From positions 124,001 through 188,000 of the forward strand of contig WGMT01000047.1 in assembly GCA_016124945.1 (NCBI GenBank): DNA of 64,000 nucleotides, written 5' to 3'. Below the pieces are notes generated by a model. The model saw only the letters and a program-made list of their open reading frames with translations, was not told the DNA's origin and did not search any database. The translations under genes were made by a program, and so were the position numbers. The DNA comes from a bacterium. GTDB taxonomy: Bacteria; Chloroflexota; Anaerolineae; Caldilineales; Caldilineaceae. How positions within the stretch are numbered: the stretch's first letter is position 1; every line of letters starts with the position of its first letter. Below are positions 16,184 through 24,851 of the stretch, one piece after another.

Positions 16184-16990
16184 TGCATTATCCAGACGTT
16201 CCATTTCTTCAGGTGAAAGTTCAAAACTCAATGCGGCAATGTTGTCGCGTAGGTGCTTAAGATCTTGCGACATGGGAATCGTGATGACACCGGGCTGCTG
16301 GATGAGCCAGCGAATCGCAATCTGCGCCGGTGAAACGCCCCGAGCACGAGCCATCACCTGTACAGCAGCGTGTTCGAGGACGCCGCCCTTGACCGGTGAA
16401 TAGGCCGTGAGTGGGATGCTCTGCTCACGGCAGAAGCCTAGCACACCGTTCTGCACCACTTTGCGATCCAATAGATTGTAGCGGACCTGGTTGGTGGCGA
16501 TAGCTGTATCACACAGGTCGATGGCCTCTTGCATCTGCTCGACGTTGTAGTTGCTCACGCCGACGCGCCGCACTCGACCGTCTGCTACCAGTTCGTTCAT
16601 GGCGCGGAAGGTCTCACTTTGTGGAATGTCTTTGCTGGGCCAATGGATCAAGTAAAGATCGACGTAGTCTGTGTCCAACCGTTTGAGGCTGCCTTGAATG
16701 GCATTGTGGACACCGTCGTAGGTTGCATGGTCCGGCGAAACTTTGGTGGTGATGAAGAGATCGCCGCGGTTGAACGCCTTCATGGCGCGGCCAACCAACT
16801 CTTCGCAGTGGTTCTTGCCATAGACTTCGGCAGTGTCGAGGTGGGTGTAGCCCATGTCGACGGCCTGTTCGATGATGCCTACCATTTCGTCATCGCGTGA
16901 GTAGTCGGCGCTGCTGCCGCCACCCATCTGCCAGGTGCCAAGTCCTAGCACGGGGATCTGTGTGCCGTCTGGTAATTTTTCATATTGCAT
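16169..16990 (-). CDS. Aldo/keto reductase
   Basis: A 273-residue TIM-barrel NADPH-dependent reductase. The catalytic tetrad is visible: Asp52 and Tyr57 (LDTAEVYGK), Lys83 (FITTKVSP) and His116 (LIHWPS). The C-terminal nucleotide site reads VITIPMSQDLKHLRDN. The final codons GIGD and the stop are read from repeat DNA (GGGATTGGGGATTAG), so the original C-terminus may have differed. It resembles the 2,5-diketogluconate-reductase-like group. Substrate unknown. Confidence 0.9.
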   Translation of the reverse strand: MQYEKLPDGTQIPVLGLGTWQMGGGSSADYSRDDEMVGIIEQAVDMGYTHLDTAEVYGKNHCEELVGRAMKAFNRGDLFITTKVSPDHATYDGVHNAIQGSLKRLDTDYVDLYLIHWPSKDIPQSETFRAMNELVADGRVRRVGVSNYNVEQMQEAIDLCDTAIATNQVRYNLLDRKVVQNGVLGFCREQSIPLTAYSPVKGGVLEHAAVQVMARARGVSPAQIAIRWLIQQPGVITIPMSQDLKHLRDNIAALSFELSPEEMERLDNAGIGD

Positions 16991-17216
16991 GAGGGGGGAT
17001 CCTTTCTGCGGTTGTAACGATACAGTTCGCTGTGATTTTCACTGACAGGCGTTTAGGGGAACAAATTTACCTCATTATCTTAACATGGTATGTGATTGTT
17101 CAACCATCTTCAGGAATGAAGGGCTATTTTGCATTGGTGGCACTGCGACGAGGCGGCCCAACTCGAATCACACCCAGACTGTGCCCACCGATGTCAGGGA
17201 AATGTCGGTGAATATA

Positions 17217-17242
17217 GTTTGTTCGGTGTTGACTGAACAAAC
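17217..17242 (+). promoter_or_regulatory. Inverted-repeat operator overlapping the GbsR-gene promoter
   Basis: GTTTGTTC and GAACAAAC form perfect 8-bp arms around a 10-base centre. The dyad covers the -35 box TTGACT (17229-17234). A 17-base spacer leads to TATTGT (17252-17257), and the regulator starts at 17293. A dimeric MarR/GbsR-fold protein bound here would block its own promoter, hence likely autoregulation. Confidence 0.72.
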
Positions 17243-17257
17243 AAAACGGCGTATTGT
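17229..17257 (+). promoter_or_regulatory. Promoter TTGACT-17-TATTGT for the GbsR-ABC exporter operon
   Basis: Good -35 and acceptable -10 boxes at ideal spacing, 36 bases upstream of the regulator start. The 302-base gap before the regulator holds nothing else that I recognise. Confidence 0.7.
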
Positions 17258-17292
17258 AGTTTCATTGTTTTTGATCATCAAAGGATTCACTG

Positions 17293-17772
17293 ATGCAACC
17301 AACCCATGAAGAATTACATTACGTTGAAGAATTCGGTTTGTTCTGGGAGCAGATGGGGTTGCCGCGTATGACAGGACGCATCCTGGGGTGGCTGCTGATC
17401 TGCGATCCGCCCGAACAGACAATGACCGATCTGACTGAGGTGTTGCAGGCCAGCAAGAGTTCGATTAGCACGGGCACAAGGATGTTGATCCAGTTTGGTT
17501 TCATCGAACGGATCAGCCTGCCCGGTGAACGCAAAGACTACTACCGCCTGTTGCCACACCTGTGGACACGTGTCCTGGCGGCCAAGCAGGGTCAACTCAC
17601 CGACTTTCTGCAACTGGCCCAACGTGGGCTCGCCCTGTTGTCTGAAACGGATGCACAACGCCGTGAACGGCTCGAAGAGATGCACGATCTCTACGCCTTC
17701 ATGGAAGTTGAGTATCCCAAACTGCTGGAGCGTTGGCGATTCGAACGGAGCCAACGCAAGCCAACTGTATAA
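17293..17772 (+). CDS. GbsR/MarR-type transcriptional regulator
   Basis: A 159-residue winged-helix protein. It begins with the GbsR-like FGLFWEQMGLPRMTGRILGWLLICD, then the recognition region LTEVLQASKSSISTGTRMLI and wing RISLPGERKDYYRL. A helical dimer tail follows. It heads the ABC exporter operon (29 bases to the next start), and a dyad overlaps its promoter. It probably represses the exporter until a ligand binds. Confidence 0.88.
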   Translation: MQPTHEELHYVEEFGLFWEQMGLPRMTGRILGWLLICDPPEQTMTDLTEVLQASKSSISTGTRMLIQFGFIERISLPGERKDYYRLLPHLWTRVLAAKQGQLTDFLQLAQRGLALLSETDAQRRERLEEMHDLYAFMEVEYPKLLERWRFERSQRKPTV

Positions 17773-17801
17773 AGATGAATGTAGAAAGATGAGGAATGGT
17801 C

Positions 17802-18662
17802 ATGGTTATTGAGGTTCGCAATCTCACATACACCTACCCGCAGGGGACCGACCCCGCGGTGAAAGGCATTGACTTCGCCATTGAAAAAGGTGAAATCTTC
17901 GGTTTCCTGGGGCCAAGCGGTGCCGGCAAGAGCACCACACAGAAGGTGTTGATCAAGCTGTTGCGCGGCTACCAGGGCGACATCAAAATCTTTGGGCAGG
18001 ATCTGAACAAACTAGACAGCCGCTACTACGAAAAGGTAGGTGTCGCTTTTGAACTGCCCAATCACTATCAAAAGCTCACCGCGCTGGAGAATCTGAACCT
18101 ATTTGCCTCGCTCTATAGCGGCAAAACCCAGGATCCCATGCACCTGCTCGAAATGGTTGGCTTGAAAGACGACGCCAACACCCGCGTCAGCCAATTCTCG
18201 AAGGGCATGCAGATGCGGCTGAACTTCATTCGCTCAATGCTACACCAACCAGAGCTGCTCTTCCTCGATGAGCCGACGACCGGGCTGGATCCTGTCAACG
18301 GGCGCAAGATCAAAGAGATTGTGCTGGAGCAGAAGGCGGCAGGGCGGACAGTCTTCCTTACCACCCACGACATGGCCGTGGCCGAACATCTCTGTGACCG
18401 CGTCGCCTTCATCGTGGATGGGCGCATCGAGCTCATCGACTCGCCGCGCAGCCTCAAACTGCAACACGGGCAGCGCACCTTACGTGTCGAATACAGCCTC
18501 AACGGCAGCGGCGACAAGATCTCCGAGTTCCCGTTGGATGGGTTGGCCGAAAACGCCAACTTCATGCAAGTATTGCGTGAAGGGCGAGTGGAGACGATCC
18601 ATACACAGGAAGCGACGCTGGAAGATATCTTCATCAAAACAACAGGAAGGAGCTTGGTGTGA
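17802..18662 (+). CDS. ABC exporter ATP-binding protein
   Basis: A 286-residue ATPase. I choose ATG 17802 because GAGG lies seven bases upstream; ATG 17796 sits directly on that site. Walker A is GPSGAGKST (37-45), the signature FSKGMQMRL, Walker B LLFLDEPTTGLD and the H loop TTHDMAVAE. A C-terminal domain of about 70 residues is typical of ABC-2 exporters. Its stop overlaps the next gene's GTG (GTGA). Confidence 0.93.
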   Translation: MVIEVRNLTYTYPQGTDPAVKGIDFAIEKGEIFGFLGPSGAGKSTTQKVLIKLLRGYQGDIKIFGQDLNKLDSRYYEKVGVAFELPNHYQKLTALENLNLFASLYSGKTQDPMHLLEMVGLKDDANTRVSQFSKGMQMRLNFIRSMLHQPELLFLDEPTTGLDPVNGRKIKEIVLEQKAAGRTVFLTTHDMAVAEHLCDRVAFIVDGRIELIDSPRSLKLQHGQRTLRVEYSLNGSGDKISEFPLDGLAENANFMQVLREGRVETIHTQEATLEDIFIKTTGRSLV

Positions 18663-19360
18663 ACAGGCTGCTTTCGTCCTTACGCTGGGAAACCCAGATT
18701 CAGTTTCGTCAGGGGATCTACTACGCGGCGGCCTTCATCGCTGTGATGTGGTCGGCCGTGCTCTACAGCATCCCCGATGCGGGCATCGAACCAATTCTGC
18801 TGGCGGTGCTCTTTCTAGATCTCTCTGTCTTCGGCTTCTTCTTCATGGCCGGGCTGTATTATCTGGAAAAGGGAGAACGTGTGCTCGAAGGGTTGGTGGT
18901 GACGCCGCTACGCATCTGGGAATACCTGGCCACCAAAATCGTTACACTCACCATTGTGACGGTATTGGTGGGCGCGGTGGTGACACTGATCAGCTACGGA
19001 TTCGGCATCAACTGGGGTTGGTATACAGTTGCCGTAATCGCCATGTGTGTGCCGTTGACGCTCTTCGGTTTCGTGATTGCGGCGCGCTACAACGGCATCA
19101 ACGAGTATCTGCTGCCGGCTGTGATCTACCTGACTGTGATGCAGATCCCGCTGGTGGGCTACTTCGATCTGTGGGATCACTGGCTGCTCTACCTGATCCC
19201 CAGCACGCCGGGGCTGGTGCTGCTAGAAGCGGCCTTCGGCACCGTGCCGCCCTGGGAAATCGGCTACGCGCTGCTCTACCTGGCAGCGTTGACCGTCACC
19301 GGTTACCTGTGGGCGCGGCAGACATTCGAGAATGTCATCGCGCGTAAAGTGGGTGGATAA
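18659..19360 (+). CDS. ABC-2 type permease, first subunit
   Basis: A 233-residue protein with six hydrophobic segments and a short cytoplasmic N-terminus. It starts with GTG overlapping the ATPase stop by four bases, so translation is coupled. The GLYYLEKGERVLEGLVVTPL loop is the conserved coupling region of ABC-2 exporters of the fluoroquinolone-export permease kind. It probably pairs with the second permease downstream. Confidence 0.85.
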   Translation: MNRLLSSLRWETQIQFRQGIYYAAAFIAVMWSAVLYSIPDAGIEPILLAVLFLDLSVFGFFFMAGLYYLEKGERVLEGLVVTPLRIWEYLATKIVTLTIVTVLVGAVVTLISYGFGINWGWYTVAVIAMCVPLTLFGFVIAARYNGINEYLLPAVIYLTVMQIPLVGYFDLWDHWLLYLIPSTPGLVLLEAAFGTVPPWEIGYALLYLAALTVTGYLWARQTFENVIARKVGG

Positions 19361-19452
19361 ATCATCGGGTGCGACGCGCTGGCCAGGGTGCCAATGGATA
19401 GGCGACAAGTCACCGACCGGTGCGTTGCACCTGAGTGAACAAGGAGGATGTA

Positions 19453-20175
19453 ATGAGTATGATCACCGCCCTAGGACGGGGCGATCTCAAAAATGTGCAA
19501 CGTGATTCGTGGATGCTCTTTCTGCTGGCCTATCCGCTGATCCTGGGGCTGCTGCTACGCTGGCTGATCCCCTGGGTCACCGCCGGGCTACAAGGCACCT
19601 TCGATCTAACGCCCTACCATCTGCTGCTCACCAGCTTCTTCGGCGTGCTGATGTTGCCTATGCTCACCGGCTACCTCACCGGCTTCCTGCTGTTGGATGA
19701 GCGCGATCAGAACACACTGACAGCGCTGATGGTGACGCCGTTGTCGATGCAAAACTACGCGCTCTACCGCATCGCCAGCCCCATCGTCCTCAGTATCGTG
19801 GGCATCCTGATTGTGGCCTCGGTGATCGGTATCGCCGTGCTGCCCATGGAACATCTGCTGCCGGTTGCACTGGCCGGCAGCCTGTTGGCCCCCATCTTCG
19901 CCTTCCTGTTGACGGCTTTTGCCGCCAACAAGGTGCAGGGCTTCGCCGTAATGAAAGGCATGGGCACCTTTCTGATCGGCCCGATGCTGGCCTGGTTCGT
20001 GCCCGAGCCGTGGCAATGGCTGCTGGGTATCTTCCCCACCTACTGGCCGGTGAAGGCTTACTGGCTGGCCGCCGCCGGGGAACCCTACCTGTGGCTCCTG
20101 GCCGTCGGTGCTGTCTACGCCGTAACACTCACTGTCTTTCTGCTCAGGCGCTTTGAAGCCGGTCTCTACAGATAG
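19453..20175 (+). CDS. ABC-2 type permease, second subunit
   Basis: A 240-residue protein with about six membrane segments. ATG 19453 is preceded by AAGGAGG five bases upstream; an ORF start 18 bases earlier has none. The loop LLDERDQNTLTALMVTPLS matches the coupling loop of the first permease, so the two likely form a heterodimeric channel. The 92-base gap before it holds no repeat. The gene ends exactly where a palindrome begins. Confidence 0.85.
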   Translation: MSMITALGRGDLKNVQRDSWMLFLLAYPLILGLLLRWLIPWVTAGLQGTFDLTPYHLLLTSFFGVLMLPMLTGYLTGFLLLDERDQNTLTALMVTPLSMQNYALYRIASPIVLSIVGILIVASVIGIAVLPMEHLLPVALAGSLLAPIFAFLLTAFAANKVQGFAVMKGMGTFLIGPMLAWFVPEPWQWLLGIFPTYWPVKAYWLAAAGEPYLWLLAVGAVYAVTLTVFLLRRFEAGLYR

Positions 20176-20259
20176 CAAAGATGATTGATGAATAAAGAAT
20201 GGGGACCCGACTGTCTCGAAACAGTTGGGTCCCATTCTTTATTCATCAATCATCTTTGC
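20175..20259. repeat. Near-perfect palindrome, 40-bp arms, between convergent genes
   Basis: The left arm begins GCAAAGATGATTGATGAATA at 20175 and the right arm ends at 20259, around a 6-base loop CTCGAA. One arm includes the stop of the ABC permease and the other encodes the C-terminal KMIDE and stop of ftcD. There is no U-tract of the classical terminator kind. Confidence 0.95.
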
Positions 20260-21144
20260 CGTCTTTGCAATCGCAACTTCCAAAACCCGTTCACTTGAAA
20301 AATCCGCCAGATTCAGATAGTGTGCCGCCGCCTCAAACAAGACCTCTTGCGGGATCATCCCAATCAGTTCGCTGTGCGCCACACCTACGCCAAGCCGGGC
20401 GGCTTCGGCCCGAATGGCCTCCACGACCACATGGAGCGGCGTGCGCCGAAAATCGACCAGGTTCATGCTCACCTGCGCCTGCCCCGCCACGAGGAGACCC
20501 AATGCCCGCACGGCAGGCAGGCCGCCGTCCCGTTCGCGGATGGCGCGGGCGATGTGTTTGGCAATCGTGACATCGCCGCTGTGCAGGTAGACGTTGTACG
20601 CGATCAAAAAAGGACGCGCCCCCACCACCACCGCCCCTGCCGGCCCCACCCGTACAGGACCATAATCCGGCTGTCGTTCGGGATTGCCGATCTCGCGGCA
20701 GAGCGCCTCGTACTCGCCCTGCCGAATCATCGCCAGATTCCGCCGCTCAGGACGTGTCGCCGCCGCTTCGTACAAGTAGACCGGCAGCCCCAACTCGTCA
20801 CCAATGCGCTTGCCCAGGACGTTGGCCCACGTCACACATTCGTCCAGCGTACAGTTGCGGATTGGAATCAGCGGCACCACGTCCGTCGCCCCCAGCCGCG
20901 GGTGGACGCCGCGCTGTGTGCGCAGGTCAATGTGTTGCGCCGCCACCCGCGCCGCCGCCAGCAACCCCTCCACCACCGCCGCCGGTGGACCCACCACCGT
21001 CACCACACTACGGTTGTGATCGGCGTCGCTGCTGCGATCCAGCAGGCGCACCCCCGGCGTCAACATCGCTGTCACAATTGCATCCACCACTGCCGGCCGC
21101 CGCCCCTCCGAAAAATTGGGCACGGCTTCGATCAACACGTCCAT
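20239..21144 (-). CDS. ftcD: Glutamate formimidoyltransferase (FtcD-like)
   Basis: A 301-residue protein. I start at ATG 21144 because GGGAGG lies just upstream; an ATG six codons earlier would place that site inside the gene. The family pattern is clear: IEAVPNFSEGRRPAVVDAI, DADHNRSVVTVVG, DLRTQRGVHPRLGATDVVPL, YLYEAAATRPERRNLAMIRQ and VSMNLVDFRRTPLHVVVEAI. It transfers the formimino group of formiminoglutamate to tetrahydrofolate in histidine breakdown. Only the transferase domain is present, without cyclodeaminase. No hut genes are nearby. The last residues are encoded by a palindrome arm. Confidence 0.92.
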   Translation of the reverse strand: MDVLIEAVPNFSEGRRPAVVDAIVTAMLTPGVRLLDRSSDADHNRSVVTVVGPPAAVVEGLLAAARVAAQHIDLRTQRGVHPRLGATDVVPLIPIRNCTLDECVTWANVLGKRIGDELGLPVYLYEAAATRPERRNLAMIRQGEYEALCREIGNPERQPDYGPVRVGPAGAVVVGARPFLIAYNVYLHSGDVTIAKHIARAIRERDGGLPAVRALGLLVAGQAQVSMNLVDFRRTPLHVVVEAIRAEAARLGVGVAHSELIGMIPQEVLFEAAAHYLNLADFSSERVLEVAIAKTAKMIDE

Positions 21145-21170
21145 CGATCCTCCCTGCAACATTGATGCAG

Positions 21171-21256
21171 AATAGAACGCGGATTAGGCGGATTGAGCGG
21201 ATCAAGGCGGATTTTTCAGAATCTGATCCGCCCAATCCGCTCGATCCGCGTTCTAT
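21171..21256. repeat. Iterated-word palindrome, GCGGATT family
   Basis: AATAGAACGCGGATTAGGCG on the left, and the complementary CCGCTCGATCCGCGTTCTAT on the right. It lies between the divergent ftcD and prmA genes. A one-armed run of CCCAGTCCC words follows at 21293-21326. Confidence 0.9.
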
Positions 21257-21378
21257 CCATCTTCCATTTCCAAATTACCCACCAATCCAGCGATCCCAGT
21301 CCCCAGTCCCAAATCCCCAGTCCCCTGTTATAATACAAGAAAACATCCTTCGTTCAACCAGACACGAAACGAGAAACC

Positions 21379-22359
21379 ATGCCAAGCGAGATCCTTGAAA
21401 TCGCAGTGGAAGTAGACGGCGAAGCCGCCGAAGCCGTCAGCGAACTCTTCAACCGCTACAACGGCGGCGACTGGGAAGAGGACAGTGAAGCCGGCGAAGC
21501 GTCGGGCGGCGGCGCTGTGATCGAGGCCACCGGTTTCGACGACTTCCACCGCCCCGTTGAGGGCGAATACCGTGTGGTGGTGAAAACCTACCTCAAACCC
21601 GGCCCGCGCGGGCAAGAAATTCGTCGCCAGATCGAAGAAGGGCTGTGGCGGCTGAGCCTGCTCTACCCCATCCCCGAACCTGCTATCCGCATCGTACGCG
21701 AAGAAGACTGGGCCCACGCCTGGAAGAAATTCTACAAACCGCTACGCATCGGCGAACGTGTGCTCCTCGTCCCCGCCTGGGAAGAGACCGAAACCCGCCC
21801 CGACGACATTGTGGTGAAGCTTGAACCGGGCATGGCCTTCGGCACAGGCATGCACCCCACCACGCGCCTCTGTGTGCTCGCCCTCGAAGAATTGGTGCAG
21901 CCCGGCATGGCCGTCCTCGACGTGGGGACGGGCAGCGGTGTCCTTGCCATTGTGGCGGCCAAATTGGGCGCAACTTCCATCGTCGCCACCGACATCGATC
22001 CCCTGGCCATTGACGCCACCCAAGACAACGCCGCCCGCAACGAAGTCAGCTTCGGTGAAGGCGGCATTCTCAACATCCAACAGGGCAGCATCCCCGCCAA
22101 TCAGGCTGGGCGCTACCCTGTCGTCGTTGCCAACATTCTAGCCGAGATCCTCGTCGGCCTCTTCGAGGGACGCTACGGCAACGTCCCCCTGGCCGAACCC
22201 GTCGCCCCCGGCGGCCACATGATCCTCTCCGGCATCCTCGACGAGAAGGCCGGCATGGTCCTCGAAGCCGCGGCGCGCCACGGGCTGATCGAAGTAGATC
22301 GAAAACAGGAATCGGATTGGGTGGCGCTCGTGGTGAGGAAAGAAAAGAATAATAAATAA
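21379..22359 (+). CDS. prmA: Ribosomal protein L11 methyltransferase
   Basis: A 326-residue protein. The SAM site is AVLDVGTGSGVLAI (178-191), preceded by the PrmA-specific loop GMAFGTGMHPTT (151-162), with the catalytic-domain strand PVVVANILAEILV. The N-terminal substrate domain (1-120) has DWAHAWKKFYKPLRIG. It trimethylates ribosomal protein L11. The acidic insertion DWEEDSEAGEASGGG near residue 31 is unusual. The C-terminal KEKNNK is translated from palindrome DNA. Confidence 0.94.
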   Translation: MPSEILEIAVEVDGEAAEAVSELFNRYNGGDWEEDSEAGEASGGGAVIEATGFDDFHRPVEGEYRVVVKTYLKPGPRGQEIRRQIEEGLWRLSLLYPIPEPAIRIVREEDWAHAWKKFYKPLRIGERVLLVPAWEETETRPDDIVVKLEPGMAFGTGMHPTTRLCVLALEELVQPGMAVLDVGTGSGVLAIVAAKLGATSIVATDIDPLAIDATQDNAARNEVSFGEGGILNIQQGSIPANQAGRYPVVVANILAEILVGLFEGRYGNVPLAEPVAPGGHMILSGILDEKAGMVLEAAARHGLIEVDRKQESDWVALVVRKEKNNK

Positions 22360-22417
22360 AGATTGGGTGGCGACGTTGACGCGATACGTCGCCACCCAAT
22401 CTTTATTTATTATTCTT
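22345..22417. repeat. Perfect 32-bp inverted repeat with 9-base loop at convergent gene ends
   Basis: Arms 22345-22376 and 22386-22417 are exact complements (AAGAATAATAAATAAAGATT at the outer end). The prmA stop codon lies in the left arm; the membrane-protein gene ends 11 bases beyond the right arm. The exactness points to recent origin or active maintenance. Confidence 0.97.
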
Positions 22418-22427
22418 CATTCATTTC

Positions 22428-23360
22428 CTAAAACCCCGGCCCCACCACCGCAATCAGGATCAACGCCAGGATGCCGAAGAAGGCGAATTCGAGGATCACA
22501 CGTCGACTGAGATGACCTTCCAGCCCTTGCTGGGCCAGACCCACGGTGAGGTAAAAAATCAGGAGCAGCAGCAGCCCACCGGTAAGACCGGGCAACGGCC
22601 AATAGTTGAGCGCCCACGTCACCTGGCCCAGGATCAGGCCCACGATGGCAGCATAACTCAGCACCAGATCGGCGCGGCGCGTGTATGTGCGCAACAGTTC
22701 CGTGGCCAACAGCGCCGCCGTCGCCGCGATCAGTGTCCCTGAAAGCAGGCTGCGTGTGCGCGTCTGGTAGACCAGCAAAAAGAGGACCAGCGCCGCGCCG
22801 TACGCCAGCACATTCAACAGCAGCCGCGACCGCCGGAAACCCTGCACACTGGGATCCACCGTGGCGTAGAGATTAAACAGCGAAACCGCCACCGCAAAGC
22901 CGCCCAGGCTCAACACCGTCACCTGAAAGATGCGCGTCGGCGCTTGTGGGATCAGCAACACCGTCAAAATCGACAGCGCCGCCGGCAGCGCCCAATAGGG
23001 GATGGAGCGCCAGCGTGAGCGCTTCTCCCCCACATGAAACGCCGGGTGCGCCCCCACCACCATCTCCGCTCCGCTGGCCGCCACCGCCGCGATAAAGAAC
23101 GCCATCAACGTGGCATCGCTCACCGTGATCACCATCGGTGAACCCAATGCCTCCAACGAAAAAACAAAAGTCGGTAGCCGCAAAAAGAGCGACGCCGCCA
23201 TTCCCGCCACCACCGCCCACATCACCACACTCACCCGTCGTAGAATCTCCTCGGGGTGCGGTTGATTTAGGGCTGGAGTCGGGTTAAAATGACCGCTCTG
23301 TGCAGTCGAACGAGAGTCCGTTACCGGCTGATTTGAAGACATCGAAGGCTGTGATTGCAT
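22428..23360 (-). CDS. Polytopic membrane protein of unknown function
   Basis: About 310 residues. The longer ORF to 24206 is a shadow of the CHAT gene on the other strand, so I use ATG 23360 (ATG 23342 is an alternative; neither has a strong ribosome site). After a Ser/Pro/Gln-rich cytoplasmic N-terminus of about 40 residues there are roughly nine hydrophobic segments. Recognisable stretches are VVMWAVVAGMAASLFLRLP and LNYWPLPGLTGGLLLLLIFY. It may belong to a Chloroflexota DUF family such as DUF5656; I cannot verify this. It is divergent from the CHAT gene with only 39 bases between starts, so the promoters overlap. Confidence 0.7.
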   Translation of the reverse strand: MQSQPSMSSNQPVTDSRSTAQSGHFNPTPALNQPHPEEILRRVSVVMWAVVAGMAASLFLRLPTFVFSLEALGSPMVITVSDATLMAFFIAAVAASGAEMVVGAHPAFHVGEKRSRWRSIPYWALPAALSILTVLLIPQAPTRIFQVTVLSLGGFAVAVSLFNLYATVDPSVQGFRRSRLLLNVLAYGAALVLFLLVYQTRTRSLLSGTLIAATAALLATELLRTYTRRADLVLSYAAIVGLILGQVTWALNYWPLPGLTGGLLLLLIFYLTVGLAQQGLEGHLSRRVILEFAFFGILALILIAVVGPGF

Positions 23361-23399
23361 GGCCGAATTGTACGCCCCACCAGGAGTGCTGTCAAAACC

Positions 23400-24851
23400 A
23401 TGCCCGTTTGCCAATACCGCAATTTCGACGTCACCATCGCCGGCAACCTCGCACCCTACGCCGTGGTCGCCAACTACCGCGGCGCCTCCGCCCAAGGATC
23501 GTTTCACCACGACGTGCACCACGATCTCTGGCGCGACTACACCAGCGTCCTCAACGACCTGCGCCGCGCCCCCGGCGAAAAGACCCTCACGGGCCTGGGC
23601 GCACATCTCTTCGAGCACCTGCTCAGCGCCGATCTGCGCGATCTCTGGCTCCAGGCCCGCAACGACCTCGACGATCTCGACGCGCCCAGCCTGCGCCTGC
23701 GCCTCAACGTCCACCCGCCCGCCGTCGCCGCCCTGCCCTGGGAAAGCCTCTACGACCCGCGCCGCCGCCAACCTTTCGGCGCCGACCCGTCCATCGCGCT
23801 CGTACGCGTCGCCAACCACGTCGGCTACACCGGCCGCCCCCGCGCGTTGACAGCCCAACTGCCGCTCCGCATCCTCATCGTCGCCGTCGATGACCCCGAA
23901 GGCATCGACGCCGCCGCCGAAGTCGCCGCTGTCGAAACCGTCCTTGCGCCGCTGCGGCCCCACCAGATCGACCTGCACACCGCCGCCGGGCGTTTCGACA
24001 TCCACGCCCTGCGCCGCCGCCTCCACGACGTCCAGCCCGACGTGCTGCACCTCATCACCCACGGCGACCCCGACGGCCTGCTTTTCTGGACAGCCGACGG
24101 CGAGCCAACCCTTGTCACCGGCGCGCAAATCCAGGCCACCTTGCGCCAGATCGACTCGCTCAAACTTGTCTTTCTCAACGCCTGCCTGGCCGGCCAACCC
24201 AACCAAGAAACGTCCTACGCCGCCGTGGCCGAACGCCTACTCCAGACCGGGCTACCCGCCGTCATCGCCATGCAGTACGAAATCGCCGATCAGGCCGCCG
24301 TCCACTTTGCCGGCTTCCTCTACGAAGCGCTCGTCGGCGGCACCTGCCCCGGCGCCGTGGACCACGCCATGGGCATCGCCCGCAGCAATCTCTACATCGA
24401 CGCCCCCCACCGCCTGGGCTACATCACCCCGGTCCTCTGGCTCAACACGGAGGACGGCCTGATCTTCCGCCTCGCGTCACAGGGGGCTCTGCCGCCGGAA
24501 ATCACCGCGCCGAAGCCACCCACCGTTGACGACGATCCCGCGCCCCTGCCCCCCCCGCCGAGGATCGACGTGGATCTGGCCGAAAAAGAAGCGTGGCTGG
24601 CATCTCTGCCCCGTTACGACCGCGACCGCCTCAGCGCCGACGCCCGCATCGTCTTCGACAGCCGCCGCAACGTCCTCGCCGACGCCCAGCGCGTCCTCGA
24701 CGAGCTGCGCCGCTTCGACACCCAACAGTCAGACGGCACCGTCCTCGCCGCGCCCATCCGCCGCGCCCTGGATCGCTTCGCCCGACTGCGCCGCGAAATC
24801 GACAGGCTCACCCAAATTCTCGTCACCAACGTAGGGCCGGGAGAAGAGTGA
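23400..24851 (+). CDS. CHAT-domain (caspase-like) protein, TPR-less
   Basis: A 483-residue protein. I start at ATG 23400 (AGGAG 13 bases upstream, somewhat far). The CHAT catalytic pair is visible: His221 in HLITHGDPDG and Cys262 in VFLNACLAGQ, with PWESLYDP earlier as in other CHAT proteins. The region 360-483 is helical and acidic/basic (LAEKEAWLASLPRYDRDRLS, RRALDRFARLRREIDRLTQI) and may bind an effector partner. No TPR or signal peptide: a cytoplasmic protein. Its stop TGA lies inside the repeat word TGATGCG. Whether it is an active protease is untested. Confidence 0.85.
   Translation: MPVCQYRNFDVTIAGNLAPYAVVANYRGASAQGSFHHDVHHDLWRDYTSVLNDLRRAPGEKTLTGLGAHLFEHLLSADLRDLWLQARNDLDDLDAPSLRLRLNVHPPAVAALPWESLYDPRRRQPFGADPSIALVRVANHVGYTGRPRALTAQLPLRILIVAVDDPEGIDAAAEVAAVETVLAPLRPHQIDLHTAAGRFDIHALRRRLHDVQPDVLHLITHGDPDGLLFWTADGEPTLVTGAQIQATLRQIDSLKLVFLNACLAGQPNQETSYAAVAERLLQTGLPAVIAMQYEIADQAAVHFAGFLYEALVGGTCPGAVDHAMGIARSNLYIDAPHRLGYITPVLWLNTEDGLIFRLASQGALPPEITAPKPPTVDDDPAPLPPPPRIDVDLAEKEAWLASLPRYDRDRLSADARIVFDSRRNVLADAQRVLDELRRFDTQQSDGTVLAAPIRRALDRFARLRREIDRLTQILVTNVGPGEE

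Noticed and set aside
17085..17309. A 74-residue plus-strand ORF before the GbsR-type gene
   Set aside because: It overlaps the operator and promoter of the regulator, lacks a ribosome site and shows no family features.
23361..24206. N-terminal 282 residues of the long minus-strand frame over the CHAT gene
   Set aside because: Gly/Val/Asp-rich shadow translation of the GC-rich CHAT gene; the real membrane protein begins at 23360.
23400..24851. Type III-E CRISPR (Craspase) TPR-CHAT partner
   Set aside because: This CHAT protein has no TPR region and no cas gene is near; the large TPR-CHAT protein at 41778 has a signal peptide and so works outside the cytoplasm.
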